NCBI RefSeq assembly: GCF_030372105.1 | Contig: NZ_JAUDBQ010000001.1 | Span: forward strand, 186,001 to 250,000 | DNA from: Cellulomonas cellasea | Lineage (GTDB): Bacteria; Actinomycetota; Actinomycetes; Actinomycetales; Cellulomonadaceae | Direction: 5' to 3' | DNA: 64,000 nucleotides | Shown: in pieces, positions 1 through 11,193 of the stretch | How the letters are laid out: the number at the start of each line of letters is the position of its first letter | Numbering within the stretch: the stretch's first letter is position 1 | Notes under the pieces: generated by a model | What the model was told of the DNA's origin: nothing | Databases searched by the model: none | What the model saw: the letters and a program-made list of their open reading frames with translations, nothing else | Made by a program: the position numbers and the translations under genes

Positions 1-1011
1 CCCGAGCACCGCCCCGGCAGTCGCCGCGACGGCCGTCTGCGCCAGGACGAGGACGACGATCGCGCTCCGGCTGGCCCCGAGCGCGCGGCGCCGGCCGAAG
101 TCCCTGCGCCGCCCCGCCACGGCCCCGAGCACCGTGATCGTCACGAGGACGAGCCCTCCGCCGAGCACCCCGGCCATGAGCTGGCGTGACCCGGCGCCCA
201 GGCTCCCCGCCACGACCTCCCGCAAGCGCAGCACACCCTCGGAGGTGCTGACCTCGACCGCAGCCGGGTCCTGTGCCCGCAGCACCGCGGTGATCGCGTC
301 GGCGATGCCGGGTGCGGCGGCGGCATCGTCGACGAGCACGTAAACGAAGCGCACCGACTGGGCCTGCGCGTCGCCGGTGGCGCCGTCATCGGGGCGGTAG
401 TCGCCGGGGCGGTACAACACGAGGTCGTCGAGGAAGGCGAGGGCTCCCCCGGCGCGCACGTGCCCGACGACGCCCACCCGCAGGGCCCCGTCCGTGGCGG
501 TGCCGACCGCGTCGCCCATCCGGAGCCGGGCGAAGGCGCCCGACCCGACCACCGCCTCCCCGGGGCCCGTCGCGCCGCGGCCCGCCACGAGCTCGACAGT
601 GGACGGCAGCTCGCCGACGAGGGCGCGCATCGGGACGCCGACCCCGACGGCGGGGAGGTCCGCATTGTGCGCGTCGCTCGCCGGGCCGAGCCCGAAGGCC
701 CACTCGACGCCCGCGAGCGCGGCGACGTCCGCCACCGCCGAGGGCGCGATCCCCGCCGTGCCGCGGGTGTCCGTCACGGTGACGAGGCGGGCTCCGACCG
801 AGTCGATCGACGCGATGACCTCGCGCTCCGTCGCGGCCGAGCGCCCGGTGGTGAGCAGCACCACGAGGCACACCGCCGCGACGACCAGCGCGGCCGTGGC
901 GGTGGCCACCGGCTGCGCTACGGCGCCGAGCAGCGCGTCCCGCAAGATCAAGCGCGGGCGGGGCCGTCCGGGGTGGGCTGGCGCGCGGACGGCCGGCCGG
1001 GTGAGCGTCAT
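1..1011 (-). CDS. ABC transporter permease, FtsX/MacB type (3' part cut by window edge)
   Basis: Open reading frame from ATG at 1011 running off the left edge, so the C-terminus is missing. The start MTLTRPAVRAPAHPGR is followed by a hydrophobic segment at about residues 35-55 and then an extracytoplasmic stretch, with a second hydrophobic block near the edge. This is the layout of FtsX/MacB-type permeases with a large periplasm-facing domain between TM1 and TM2. It overlaps the upstream ATPase by ATGA, indicating translational coupling. It is the membrane component of the ABC system in the five-gene operon that begins with a secreted peptide. The substrate is inferred from context only. Confidence 0.8.
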   Translation of the reverse strand, partial: MTLTRPAVRAPAHPGRPRPRLILRDALLGAVAQPVATATAALVVAAVCLVVLLTTGRSAATEREVIASIDSVGARLVTVTDTRGTAGIAPSAVADVAALAGVEWAFGLGPASDAHNADLPAVGVGVPMRALVGELPSTVELVAGRGATGPGEAVVGSGAFARLRMGDAVGTATDGALRVGVVGHVRAGGALAFLDDLVLYRPGDYRPDDGATGDAQAQSVRFVYVLVDDAAAAPGIADAITAVLRAQDPAAVEVSTSEGVLRLREVVAGSLGAGSRQLMAGVLGGGLVLVTITVLGAVAGRRRDFGRRRALGASRSAIVVLVLAQTAVAATAGAVLG

Positions 1012-1649
1012 GAGAGGCGCACCTGCTGGTCGGCCAGCGCCGCGAGCCGCAGGTCATGCGTCGCGACCACCACTGTCGCCCCGGCGCGGGCCCGGGCGGC
1101 GAGCGTCGACCAGACGAGCTCGGCCGACTCGTCGTCGAGGTTGCCCGTGGGCTCGTCGCCGAAGATCACCGTCGGCTCGGTGACCAGGGCGCGGCACAAC
1201 GCGACCCGCTGGGCCTGACCGCCGGACACCTCGCCCGGGCGATGGTCGACGCGGTGCCCGACCCCGAGGTCGTCCAGCAGCGAGCGCGCGCGGTCACGGG
1301 CCTCGGCCAGGCCCATGCCGGCGTAGAGAGCGGCCTCGAGGACGTTGTCGAGCACTGTGCGGGACGGGTCGAGCATCGCGTCCTGGAACACGAACCCCGA
1401 GTGCGCGGCCCGCAGCCGGGCCCGCACGCCGTCGGGCAACGTGTCGGACCGCACGCCGCCCCACAACACCTGGCCCGCGGTGGGGCGCAGCAGCAGGGCC
1501 AGGACGTACAGCAGTGTGGACTTGCCCGATCCTGACGGCCCGGTCAGCGTCGTCACGGCGCCGGGCGGCAGCTCGAGGTCGAGGCCCTGGAAGACGGGCT
1601 GGTCGCTGCGATAGCCGAACGTGAGGCCGCCGGCGCCCAGGGCGGTCAC
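1008..1649 (-). CDS. ABC transporter ATP-binding protein (LolD/MacB-type)
   Basis: 213-residue ATPase. Visible motifs are Walker A GPSGSGKST, Q-loop in FVFQDAML, signature VSGGQAQRV (first residue Val instead of Leu), Walker [14 protein letters not shown] and H-loop ATHD. This is the LolD/MacB class that energises FtsX-like permeases. The start is GTG at 1649, overlapping the adaptor stop as GTGA; its own stop overlaps the permease start. In these systems ATP hydrolysis drives extracytoplasmic movement or extrusion of peptides or lipoproteins rather than solute import. Confidence 0.88.
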   Translation of the reverse strand: MTALGAGGLTFGYRSDQPVFQGLDLELPPGAVTTLTGPSGSGKSTLLYVLALLLRPTAGQVLWGGVRSDTLPDGVRARLRAAHSGFVFQDAMLDPSRTVLDNVLEAALYAGMGLAEARDRARSLLDDLGVGHRVDHRPGEVSGGQAQRVALCRALVTEPTVIFGDEPTGNLDDESAELVWSTLAARARAGATVVVATHDLRLAALADQQVRLS

Positions 1650-2740
1650 GGTGACGAGGCGGTCGGGCCGCCCGGCTCGGGGCCGGTCACCGGCCCCTCG
1701 GCGAAGAGCCGCACCGACGCGCCCACCGCGATCCCATCCACCACGGCGCGCGATCCGTCCTGCGCGCGCACGGTCACGGGCGCCCGGGAGCCGTCTGCCA
1801 GCACCACGTACGCGCCTCCCCCGGCGGCGGTGGCCAGCGCGGACAGCGGCACGGCGGGCCCGGTGACCTCCGGGGTCAGGAGCACAGTCGCGGGAGCCCG
1901 GTGCTCCTGCCCGTCGAACGGCACCGCGTCGCACGGCCCCGGGCACACCGGGCCGCCGTCGGGCGCGGTCAGCGTGAACAGAAGCGCGCCGTCGTCGGTG
2001 GTCTGCGACGAGGCGACCAGCGCGTCCAGGACGGTGTCGCCGAGCGTGACGCGCACCGGGTCGCCGACCTCGGGGACCACTGAGCGCTGGTCGGGGCTGA
2101 TCTGGAGGGTGAACGCGGGCGCCGGCTCGACCGCGCGGAGCACCGCGTCCCCCGGCGAGAGCACCGCGCCGACTCGCACGTCGTCCTCGAAGGTGATCCG
2201 CGCGGGGAGCTCGGGGACGAAGACGACGTCGCCGAGCGGCACGGACCCGGTCACGGGCGCCCCGAGGGCCTTCTGCCACGCCCGCACGGCCTGCGTGGTG
2301 GACGATCGGAACTTGCCGTCGGCGGCGCCTGCGAGGTGGCCCTGCGCGATGAGCATCCGCTGCAGTTGCGCCACGTCCGGGCCCTCGACCGTGGAGTCCA
2401 AGGCGCGGAAGGCGGGCACCTCGCCCGCGGCGACCACCACCGGGCGCAGGTCGACGCTGAACAGCACGCTGCCTTGGTCGACGACGGCCCCGGGCGCGGC
2501 CGTCATCCCCGTGACCTTGCCCGCGACATCACCGCCCACCAGCGGCACCGAACGCCACTGCGCCACAGACGTCAGGGCGAGCGAGGACCCGACAGTGTCC
2601 TCGGTGACGGTGTGCAGTTGCACCACGGCGGCGACGGGCTCCGCCTGCGGGGGGACGAACGTCGCCCGGCCCGCGGCCCAGCCCGCAGTCGCCGCCACGC
2701 CGAGCGCGGCGACCCAGGCCACCGCCGTCCACTTGCCCAT
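1646..2740 (-). CDS. Peptidoglycan-binding membrane-fusion (HlyD-like) adaptor of ABC exporter
   Basis: 364 residues. Starts MGKWTAVAWVAALGVAATAG, an N-terminal membrane anchor (about residues 4-24). A lipoyl/barrel-sandwich-like N-part follows, then a PG_binding_1 domain at about residues 110-150 (DVAQLQRMLIAQGHL, then GKFRSSTTQAVRAWQ), then the second half of the adaptor with beta-rich repeats. Actinobacterial adaptors of this kind pair with MacB-like ABC transporters and replace the periplasmic adaptor of Gram-negatives, anchoring the pump to the wall. The start at ATG 2740 overlaps the lipoprotein stop (ATGA); the stop overlaps the ATPase start. Confidence 0.85.
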   Translation of the reverse strand: MGKWTAVAWVAALGVAATAGWAAGRATFVPPQAEPVAAVVQLHTVTEDTVGSSLALTSVAQWRSVPLVGGDVAGKVTGMTAAPGAVVDQGSVLFSVDLRPVVVAAGEVPAFRALDSTVEGPDVAQLQRMLIAQGHLAGAADGKFRSSTTQAVRAWQKALGAPVTGSVPLGDVVFVPELPARITFEDDVRVGAVLSPGDAVLRAVEPAPAFTLQISPDQRSVVPEVGDPVRVTLGDTVLDALVASSQTTDDGALLFTLTAPDGGPVCPGPCDAVPFDGQEHRAPATVLLTPEVTGPAVPLSALATAAGGGAYVVLADGSRAPVTVRAQDGSRAVVDGIAVGASVRLFAEGPVTGPEPGGPTASSP

Positions 2741-3351
2741 CAGTGGATCCAGTACTGCGGGCACGCCGCCTCGGCCGCCGTGACCGCGTCGGCGTCGATC
2801 TCGCCGTGCTCGGCGAGCGACCACAGGTCGTCGTAGGGCTCCCAGTAGTCGGCCGACTCGTCTCCCGCGAAGAAGCGCACAGTCGTCTCGACGTACACGT
2901 CCTGCGAGGGTGCGTCCGGCATGTCGACCCCCTGGTGGCGCAGGCACGCGAGCGTGTCGAGCTGGTAGCCGTAGAACTCGCGCGCCTCGGCGTCGCCCAC
3001 CGTCGGGAGGTCCATGCCGAGGTCCGCCAGGCACGTCGTCGAGTCCGCCATGAAGGCCGCTGCCTCGTCCTCGTCGGTGAACCCGGTGGGCGAGCCCCCG
3101 CGCTTGGTGATCGGCACCGACCACCCACGGCCGTCCATGCACGCCTGCAGGGCGGCTTGCGCTTCCTCGCCCTCGCGGGCCTGCTGGGCGAACCATGCCG
3201 GCTCCGCCCACTCCTCGGCCTGCCGGCTGTCCCCGGATCCGCCTTCGGACGCCGCGCACCCTGCCGCGGCGAGCGCCGTCAGCAGCGCGGCTGCCGCTGC
3301 CGCCACGACCCGTGACGCGGGCGCTCCGCCGCTCTGACACCGAGCTCGCAC
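2740..3351 (-). CDS. Secreted lipoprotein of the peptide/ABC operon
   Basis: About 203 residues. Type II signal peptide with hydrophobic core at about 15-30 and lipobox LAAAGC (Cys32 from the chosen start). The mature part is acidic, with repeated cysteines (for example ACMDGRGW, TTCLADLG, LACLRHQGVDMP, EAACPQYW) spaced like a small disulfide-stabilised domain. GTG at 3351 is preferred because GGAGAAGGGTGGGGAA lies directly upstream; the longer ATG start at 3411 would read through the hairpin at 3369-3398. Function not recognised. Its place between peptide and exporter suggests a surface receptor, immunity or chaperone role for the peptide (inference). Confidence 0.8.
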   Translation of the reverse strand: MRARCQSGGAPASRVVAAAAAALLTALAAAGCAASEGGSGDSRQAEEWAEPAWFAQQAREGEEAQAALQACMDGRGWSVPITKRGGSPTGFTDEDEAAAFMADSTTCLADLGMDLPTVGDAEAREFYGYQLDTLACLRHQGVDMPDAPSQDVYVETTVRFFAGDESADYWEPYDDLWSLAEHGEIDADAVTAAEAACPQYWIH

Positions 3352-3368
3352 TTCCCCACCCTTCTCCG

Positions 3369-3398
3369 CGTGCTGGGGCCGCGAACGGCCCCAGCACG
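3369..3398 (-). terminator. 13-bp GC-rich hairpin between peptide gene and lipoprotein gene
   Basis: Perfect inverted repeat CGTGCTGGGGCCG at 3369-3381 and its complement at 3386-3398, with a 4-nt CGAA loop. It lies 18 bp after the peptide stop and 18 bp before the lipoprotein GTG. There is no clear U-tract, as is common in high-GC actinobacteria. It probably acts as a partial terminator making peptide mRNA more abundant than the transporter mRNA. Confidence 0.6.
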
Positions 3399-3415
3399 AC
3401 GTTTGGCGCATGTGG

Positions 3416-3730
3416 TCAGACGGTGCCGCAGTAGCGCGACGCGGAGGACACCGAGCCCGCCGAGACCGACACCTTGTCGGCGAGCGACTTCCCCGTCTTG
3501 TTGGTGACGGTCCCGCCGCCGTTGCCGAGGATGAACGTCGTCGCCACGCCGTTCTTGACCACCGTGTCGTAGCGGTAGCCGGAGGTCGACGCCTTGATGT
3601 GGATCTGCCACCCCGTGGAGGTCGTGCACGAGATCGCGCTCGAGTTGGTCCACGCGAGGGCCGTGGTCGCGGGAGCCAGCACGAGGACCGCCGCGAGAGC
3701 CGAGGTGATGAAAGTGCGCTTGCTTGTCAT
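3416..3730 (-). CDS. Small secreted peptide with Sec signal and one Cys pair (bacteriocin-like candidate)
   Basis: 104-residue precursor. Start MTSKRTFITSALAAVLVLAP gives a Sec signal peptide with AxA-type site TTALA before Trp27. The predicted mature part is 78 residues, rich in Ser/Thr/Gly, with exactly two cysteines (Cys35 and Cys101 near the C-terminus), so one terminal disulfide is possible. ATG at 3730 has GAGGA about 5 nt upstream; a longer in-frame ATG at 3787 adds a charged, non-signal sequence and is less likely. A good promoter lies at 3842-3871. It is followed by lipoprotein, adaptor and ABC genes. It resembles the layout of lactococcin-972-type bacteriocin loci, but I cannot recognise that family's sequence. 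Confidence 0.75.
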   Translation of the reverse strand: MTSKRTFITSALAAVLVLAPATTALAWTNSSAISCTTSTGWQIHIKASTSGYRYDTVVKNGVATTFILGNGGGTVTNKTGKSLADKVSVSAGSVSSASRYCGTV

Positions 3731-4151
3731 TCCATCCTCATTCCAGTCGTCATCGAGAGAAATGCGAGAGCGGCGACTGGACGACAAACGGGAAGGTCAT
3801 ACGCGAGCCCCCTTCGCGTCTCCGCCTGTCGGCGCGCCCAGAACGTAGCGATCGGGGATGAACGGTGTCAACGGGCCCGCTTCACGTAGTTCATTAGCGT
3901 TGAGAACTCGTGAGGAACGCACTAGCCACGGCGCGGGGTGTGGTCTATTCGCAGGTGGGAGGCCGTGTCACGGCCATGTTCGAAGCGCGCCCGACGGCGG
4001 GCCTGCCGCGGCATGAATAGCAATCCGACGCGCCTGAGACGCGCGGTCGGGCGTCGTTGAGAATGGCGTCCGCCCGCCGCGCCGAACCGGCCAGACGCAC
4101 GTGTCACCGAACGACTTGTCGTCATTCCTCAGCGGGTCATGTCACGTCAGG
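3731..4151. other. Intergenic region between peptide operon and CocE-type hydrolase
   Basis: 421 bp without a convincing gene. It holds the peptide-operon promoter and a perfect 15-bp palindrome, GGCCGTG-T-CACGGCC, at 3961-3975 of unknown role. Reading frames here lack the codon bias of the neighbours. Confidence 0.5.
3842..3871 (-). promoter_or_regulatory. Sigma70-like promoter of the secreted-peptide operon
   Basis: On the minus strand TTGACA (3866-3871) is followed after 18 nt by TACGTT (3842-3847). The -35 is a perfect consensus match. Transcription would start about 100 nt ahead of the ATG at 3730, leaving a sizeable leader. Confidence 0.6.
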
Positions 4152-5801
4152 TCACGGCGCGACGGGCAGCACGAGCCGCGACGGATGGGCCGCGTCGTGG
4201 CGCACGCGCTGGTGCGCCACCCGGAACTTGGACCGGGCGGTGACACCGGCTCCGGCGCCCGTCCCGGGGTTCGGGTCGAAGCGGGGGAAGTTGGAGCTGG
4301 AGACGTCCAGGCGCAGGCGATGGCCCGCGCGGAACGTGTGGGCCGTGGCGCCCAGCTCCACAGCGACCTCGCGCACCTCGCCGGGTGGGACGAGCTCCCC
4401 CAGCACCTCCCGCACCCGGGAGATCCCATCGAGCACCGCGAGCGCCGTGCCGTCGGGGTGCACGTCGACGAGTTTCGCGGTCCAGTCGGTGTCCAGCGCG
4501 TCGGTCGCGGCCCACAGCCGGACGACCACGTCGCCGATGACCGTGACGTCCTCGTCCAACGGCGGGGACATGAAGCGCAGCACGTCGGGCCGGTGGTCGA
4601 GGGGACGCTGGTCCCACTGCCCGGTTCCCCGGGCGGTGTCGCCGCGGGCGAACAGGTTGGGGCCGCCGATGGTCAGCACTGGATCACGGGGGTCGAAGAC
4701 GAACGTGGACGGCTCCGCGCTGCCGTCCGCGGCCTCTGACGCCAGCCTGCCGCCGGGCGCGAGATGCCACGTCGTCGAGACGGTGTCACGCGGCGGCCAG
4801 GTGTCGAGGTCCCGCCAGGCGTTCTCGCCCATGACGAAGACCCGCACCCGTGGGCCCGTCACGTCGTCGGGCGCCCCAGTCGCGTGCGCCACCAGGAACT
4901 CGACGCCGTCTGCGCCCGCCTGCTCGGCGCCGCGTGCCGCCGCGCGTCCGTAGTCCACCTCGCCCATCGCCTGCGCGGGGAGGCCGTGGCCCCACGGCCC
5001 GACGACCAGCCGCGAGTCAGGGTGTTGGGCCGTGGTGAACTCCCGCAGCGTGAGGTCCCGGAAGAGGTCGTGCCAGCCGGCGACGAACATCGTCGGCACG
5101 GCGGGCCGCGGGGGAAGCGCCCACTGCCGCCACCACGGGTCGCCGGCCGGGTGGGTCATCCAGTCCCGCCAGGCGGGGAAGCGCCGGTTCAGCAGCGGGA
5201 AGCCCGCTAGCGGCGCCGTCCGGGCGGCGGCGTCGGGATCGGCCGCGAGCGCCTCCCACTCGACGAGCTCGGCGCTCACGTCCTCGCCGCGCGCCGCGGC
5301 TCGCATCAGCTCCCCGCGCGTCATCGCCGTCGCCCAGTTGAGGGCCGAGCCCAGCACCACGGCGCCGCCCCGGTAGATGATCCCGACGGGGTCGCCGGGA
5401 CACACCCCGAGGTGCATCGCCCGTAGCGCCGGGTGGCCGGTGGACGCCAGGTACAGCTGGGTCTGCGCCAGGTAGGAGCGCCCCCACCCGACCACCGATC
5501 CGCTGGACCACGGCTGCCGCGCGCACCACTCGATCACGGCATGCGCGTCCTCGACGTGCCCTTGCCACGGCACGAACGCGCCCTCCGACGCGCCGGTCCC
5601 CCGCAGCGCCACGACGACGACCGCGAGCCCGCGCGCCACGAGCTCCGACTCCCCCATCTCCTGCCGGGCGGCGTCAATGGGGTAGGGCGTGAGGGCCAGC
5701 ACGACGGGCACGGGCTCGTCCGTCGCCGGGCGGTGGACCGTGGCGCGCAGGGTGGAGCCGTCCGTCAGTGGGATCGGCACGAGCTGCTCGACCTGGCTCA
5801 C
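4152..5801 (-). CDS. CocE/NonD family hydrolase (X-Pro dipeptidyl-peptidase-like esterase)
   Basis: About 549 residues, normal length for the family. N-terminal alpha/beta-hydrolase core with nucleophile motif GWGRSYLAQ, acid motif AGWHDLF and catalytic His in VVGPWGHG. The C-terminal part is the jelly-roll X-Pro dipeptidyl-peptidase C domain, ending in the typical SSSNFPRFDPNPGTG block. Such proteins hydrolyse esters or acyl-peptide bonds; the substrate is unknown. GTG at 5801 is chosen because GAAGGAG sits 5 nt upstream; an ATG at 5840 would add 13 residues. No signal peptide, so probably cytoplasmic. Monocistronic. Confidence 0.88.
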   Translation of the reverse strand: MSQVEQLVPIPLTDGSTLRATVHRPATDEPVPVVLALTPYPIDAARQEMGESELVARGLAVVVVALRGTGASEGAFVPWQGHVEDAHAVIEWCARQPWSSGSVVGWGRSYLAQTQLYLASTGHPALRAMHLGVCPGDPVGIIYRGGAVVLGSALNWATAMTRGELMRAAARGEDVSAELVEWEALAADPDAAARTAPLAGFPLLNRRFPAWRDWMTHPAGDPWWRQWALPPRPAVPTMFVAGWHDLFRDLTLREFTTAQHPDSRLVVGPWGHGLPAQAMGEVDYGRAAARGAEQAGADGVEFLVAHATGAPDDVTGPRVRVFVMGENAWRDLDTWPPRDTVSTTWHLAPGGRLASEAADGSAEPSTFVFDPRDPVLTIGGPNLFARGDTARGTGQWDQRPLDHRPDVLRFMSPPLDEDVTVIGDVVVRLWAATDALDTDWTAKLVDVHPDGTALAVLDGISRVREVLGELVPPGEVREVAVELGATAHTFRAGHRLRLDVSSSNFPRFDPNPGTGAGAGVTARSKFRVAHQRVRHDAAHPSRLVLPVAP

Positions 5802-8696
<2,895 letters not shown>

Positions 8697-8722
8697 TGCG
8701 CTGATCCGCCGCTCATACCCGG

Positions 8723-8756
8723 GATGCCCGATCGCCGATGGAGGCGGTCGGGCATC
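8723..8756 (+). terminator. Hairpin downstream of xylanase
   Basis: GATGCCCGATCGCC at 8723-8736 pairs with 8743-8756 (one G-U pair) around a 6-nt loop, starting 27 bp after the xylanase stop. No U-tract. Confidence 0.55.
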
Positions 8757-8879
8757 TCGGTGTCCGGCGGGACTCAAGACCCGGGTGCGGGCTCCCGCGG
8801 AACGGCACTGTTGTCCCCGGCTGGAACGTCACCTCCCCGCAGAGTCGTGGGGCCCCACTCGCGGAAAGAGGACCTGGGC

Positions 8880-10514
8880 ATGGTCGCGCTCCTCGCTGAG
8901 AACCCGGTGCTGCTGCTCTTCGTGACCGCCGCTCTCGGGTTCGCGGTGGGCCGCGTGCACGTGCGGGGCGCGAGCCTGGGCGTGGCGGCTGTGCTGTTCG
9001 TCGGGCTGGTGATCGGGGCCCAGAACCCCGACCTGGTGATTCCGGAGTTCGCCCGCACCCTCGGCCTGGCGATCTTCGTCTACACGATCGGGCTCTCGAG
9101 CGGCGCGAGCTTCTTCGCGTCCTTCAACCGCAAGGGCCTGCGGGACAACGCGCTCGTGGTCGTGGTCCTCTCGTTCGCGGCGCTGCTCGTCTTCCTCGCC
9201 GCGGGGATCTTCGACCTCAAGCCCACGGTCGCGGCCGGGTTCTTCGCCGGGGCCACGACCAACACGCCCGCGCTGGCCGGGGTGATCGAGGCGGTGCGCG
9301 GGTCGGGCGAGGCGGCCGCGACCGAGCCCGCGGTCGGGTACTCGATCGCCTACCCCATGGGCGTGCTCGGGCCGATCATCGCGATCGCGATCGCGCGGCG
9401 CCTCTTCCGGGTCGACTACCGCAAGGAGGCAGGCCGGCTCGCGTCGCTGCACCTGGTGCAGGAGGAGATCGCGTCGGTCACGGCCCGGGTGACGGCGCCC
9501 GCCGCGATCGACCGGACGGTGCGGGACCTGCAGCGCGAGCTCGGGGTCCCCGTGGTGTTGAGCCGCATCCAGCGCGGCACGGAGACGATGCTCGCCGAGG
9601 GCGACGTGCGGCTGCGCGAGGGCGACCTCGTCTCGGTCGTGGGTGAGCCGGGGAACGTCGAGACGGCCGTCACCGCGATCGGTGAGCGCGACCCGCGGCG
9701 CCCCGCGCTCGACCGCAGCAGCTACGACTTCCGGCGCATCTTCGTCTCTCGCACCGATGTCGTCGGCCGCCGGCTGCGCGACCTGCGCCTGCCCGAGGAC
9801 TACGACGCGATCGTGACGCGGGTGCGGCGCGGCGACGTCGACGTGACCGCGACGGGCGACACCGTGCTCGAGCTCGGCGACCGGGTCCGCGTCGTCGCCG
9901 GACGGGCGCGCATGAAGGCCGTGACCGAACGGCTCGGCGACTCGTACAAGCACCTCTCCGAGATCGACCTGCTCACGTTCGGCCTGGGCATGTCACTGGG
10001 CCTGCTGCTGGGCGCGATCACGGTGCCGCTGCCCGGCGGCCTGACGTTCGAGCTGGGCTCCGCGGCGGGCCCGCTGATCGTCGGCCTGGTGCTCGGGGCC
10101 CTGCGCCGCACCGGGCCCATCGTGTGGACCATCCCGTACAGCGCCAACCTCACGCTGCGCCAGATCGGTCTGATGCTGTTCCTGGCGGCCGTGGGGCTGG
10201 GCTCGGGCTACACGTTCCGCACGATGTTCGCGGCGAACTCCGGGGTGACGCTGCTGCTGACCGGCGCGGTCATCTCGATCGTCGTCCCGATGCTCACGCT
10301 CGTGATCGGCTACCGGCTGCTGCGCATCCCCTTCGGGCAGCTCACCGGGATGGTCTCGGCGCAGCAGACCCAGCCCGCGGTGCTCGGCTACGCGCTCGAG
10401 GACTCAGGAGACGAGGCGCCGAACGTCGGGTACGCGATGGTCTACCCCGTCGCGATGATCACCAAGATCCTGCTCGCCCAGGTGCTCCTGCTCGCGTTGG
10501 GTGGCCTCGGCTGA
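8880..10514 (+). CDS. AspT/YidE-type transporter with two TrkA-C (RCK_C) domains
   Basis: 544 residues. An N-terminal bundle of about five membrane helices is followed by a cytoplasmic insert (about 185-365) containing two RCK_C-type domains (for example EGDVRLREGDLVSVVGEPG and VLELGDRVRVVAG). A second membrane bundle at the C-terminus contains YSANLTLRQIGLMLFLAAVG and AQQTQPAVLGYALE. Each half carries the Asp-Ala exchanger repeat. The family (AAE) includes aspartate:alanine antiporters and putative potassium-linked carriers; the substrate here is unknown. ATG at 8880 is preceded by GGAAAGAGGAC. Single gene between the xylanase terminator and the regulator at 10531. Confidence 0.88.
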   Translation: MVALLAENPVLLLFVTAALGFAVGRVHVRGASLGVAAVLFVGLVIGAQNPDLVIPEFARTLGLAIFVYTIGLSSGASFFASFNRKGLRDNALVVVVLSFAALLVFLAAGIFDLKPTVAAGFFAGATTNTPALAGVIEAVRGSGEAAATEPAVGYSIAYPMGVLGPIIAIAIARRLFRVDYRKEAGRLASLHLVQEEIASVTARVTAPAAIDRTVRDLQRELGVPVVLSRIQRGTETMLAEGDVRLREGDLVSVVGEPGNVETAVTAIGERDPRRPALDRSSYDFRRIFVSRTDVVGRRLRDLRLPEDYDAIVTRVRRGDVDVTATGDTVLELGDRVRVVAGRARMKAVTERLGDSYKHLSEIDLLTFGLGMSLGLLLGAITVPLPGGLTFELGSAAGPLIVGLVLGALRRTGPIVWTIPYSANLTLRQIGLMLFLAAVGLGSGYTFRTMFAANSGVTLLLTGAVISIVVPMLTLVIGYRLLRIPFGQLTGMVSAQQTQPAVLGYALEDSGDEAPNVGYAMVYPVAMITKILLAQVLLLALGGLG

Positions 10515-10530
10515 CGCACGTCGGGCGCGA

Positions 10531-11127
10531 TCACCACGGGTGCGCCCGGGGGCGTCGCGGTCGGGCGCGGACGTGCATCCGTTCGCCCTGGCGGCCGAAC
10601 AGGTGGAGGACCTCAGCCGGGTGCGGCCCGGGGTTGCCGACGAAGTGCGGCAGGTTCGTGTCGAACTCGGCGACCTCCCCGGCGCTCAGGGTCAGGTCCT
10701 GGTCGCCGAGCAGGAGGCGCGCCTGACCCGACAGCACGTACAGCCACTCGTAGCCCGGGTGGACCGACTGCTCGGGCGGGGCCGTCGGCCAGCCGGGCGC
10801 GATGATCTGCTTGTAGGCCTGCACCCCGCCGGGGCGCCTGGTCAGCGGGATGAACGTCGAGCCCCACGCCGAGAGCGGCTTCAGGTGGACCCGTGGATCA
10901 CCCGTCACGGGGGCGTTGACGAGATCGTCGAGGTGCACCTGGAGCGTCTCGGCCAGCGGCAGCAGCAGCTCCAGGGTGGGCCGCCGCAGCCCGGACTCGA
11001 GGCGCGACAGGGTGCTGACCGAGATCCCCGTCGCCGCGGAGACGTCGGCTAGCGTCCGGTGGCGCGCGAGCCGCAGTGCCCGCAGCCGTGGTCCGACCGC
11101 CTGCAGCACGTCACGGTGGCTCGCCAT
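10531..11127 (-). CDS. XRE-family regulator with C-terminal cupin
   Basis: 198 residues. N-terminal helix-turn-helix (about 12-66: TLADVSAATGISVSTLSRLE) and C-terminal cupin_2 sensor domain (HPGYEWLYVLSGQARLLLG). This is the common XRE-cupin regulator type that binds a small ligand. It is divergent from the flavoprotein reductase at 11194; a 15-bp palindrome lies between the starts, so it likely controls both itself and that gene. Confidence 0.9.
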   Translation of the reverse strand: MASHRDVLQAVGPRLRALRLARHRTLADVSAATGISVSTLSRLESGLRRPTLELLLPLAETLQVHLDDLVNAPVTGDPRVHLKPLSAWGSTFIPLTRRPGGVQAYKQIIAPGWPTAPPEQSVHPGYEWLYVLSGQARLLLGDQDLTLSAGEVAEFDTNLPHFVGNPGPHPAEVLHLFGRQGERMHVRARPRRPRAHPW

Positions 11128-11136
11128 GGCCCCACT

Positions 11137-11151
11137 TTGCCGTATCGGCAA
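11137..11151. promoter_or_regulatory. Operator between XRE-cupin regulator and reductase
   Basis: TTGCCG-TAT-CGGCAA, perfect 6-3-6 inverted repeat, 10 bp from the regulator ATG and 43 bp from the reductase ATG. Likely binding site of the adjacent regulator. Confidence 0.6.
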
Positions 11152-11193
11152 GATCCCTCGGCGAACCGGGCCCCGGGGCCGGACGCTGGAGGC

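Noticed and set aside
3922-4125. 67-codon minus-strand frame
   Set aside because: Arg-rich, no ribosome-binding site, overlaps a palindrome-bearing intergenic region.
8829-9953. Long frame opposite the AspT-type transporter
   Set aside because: His/Arg/Glu-rich shadow of the transporter codons; no recognisable motif.
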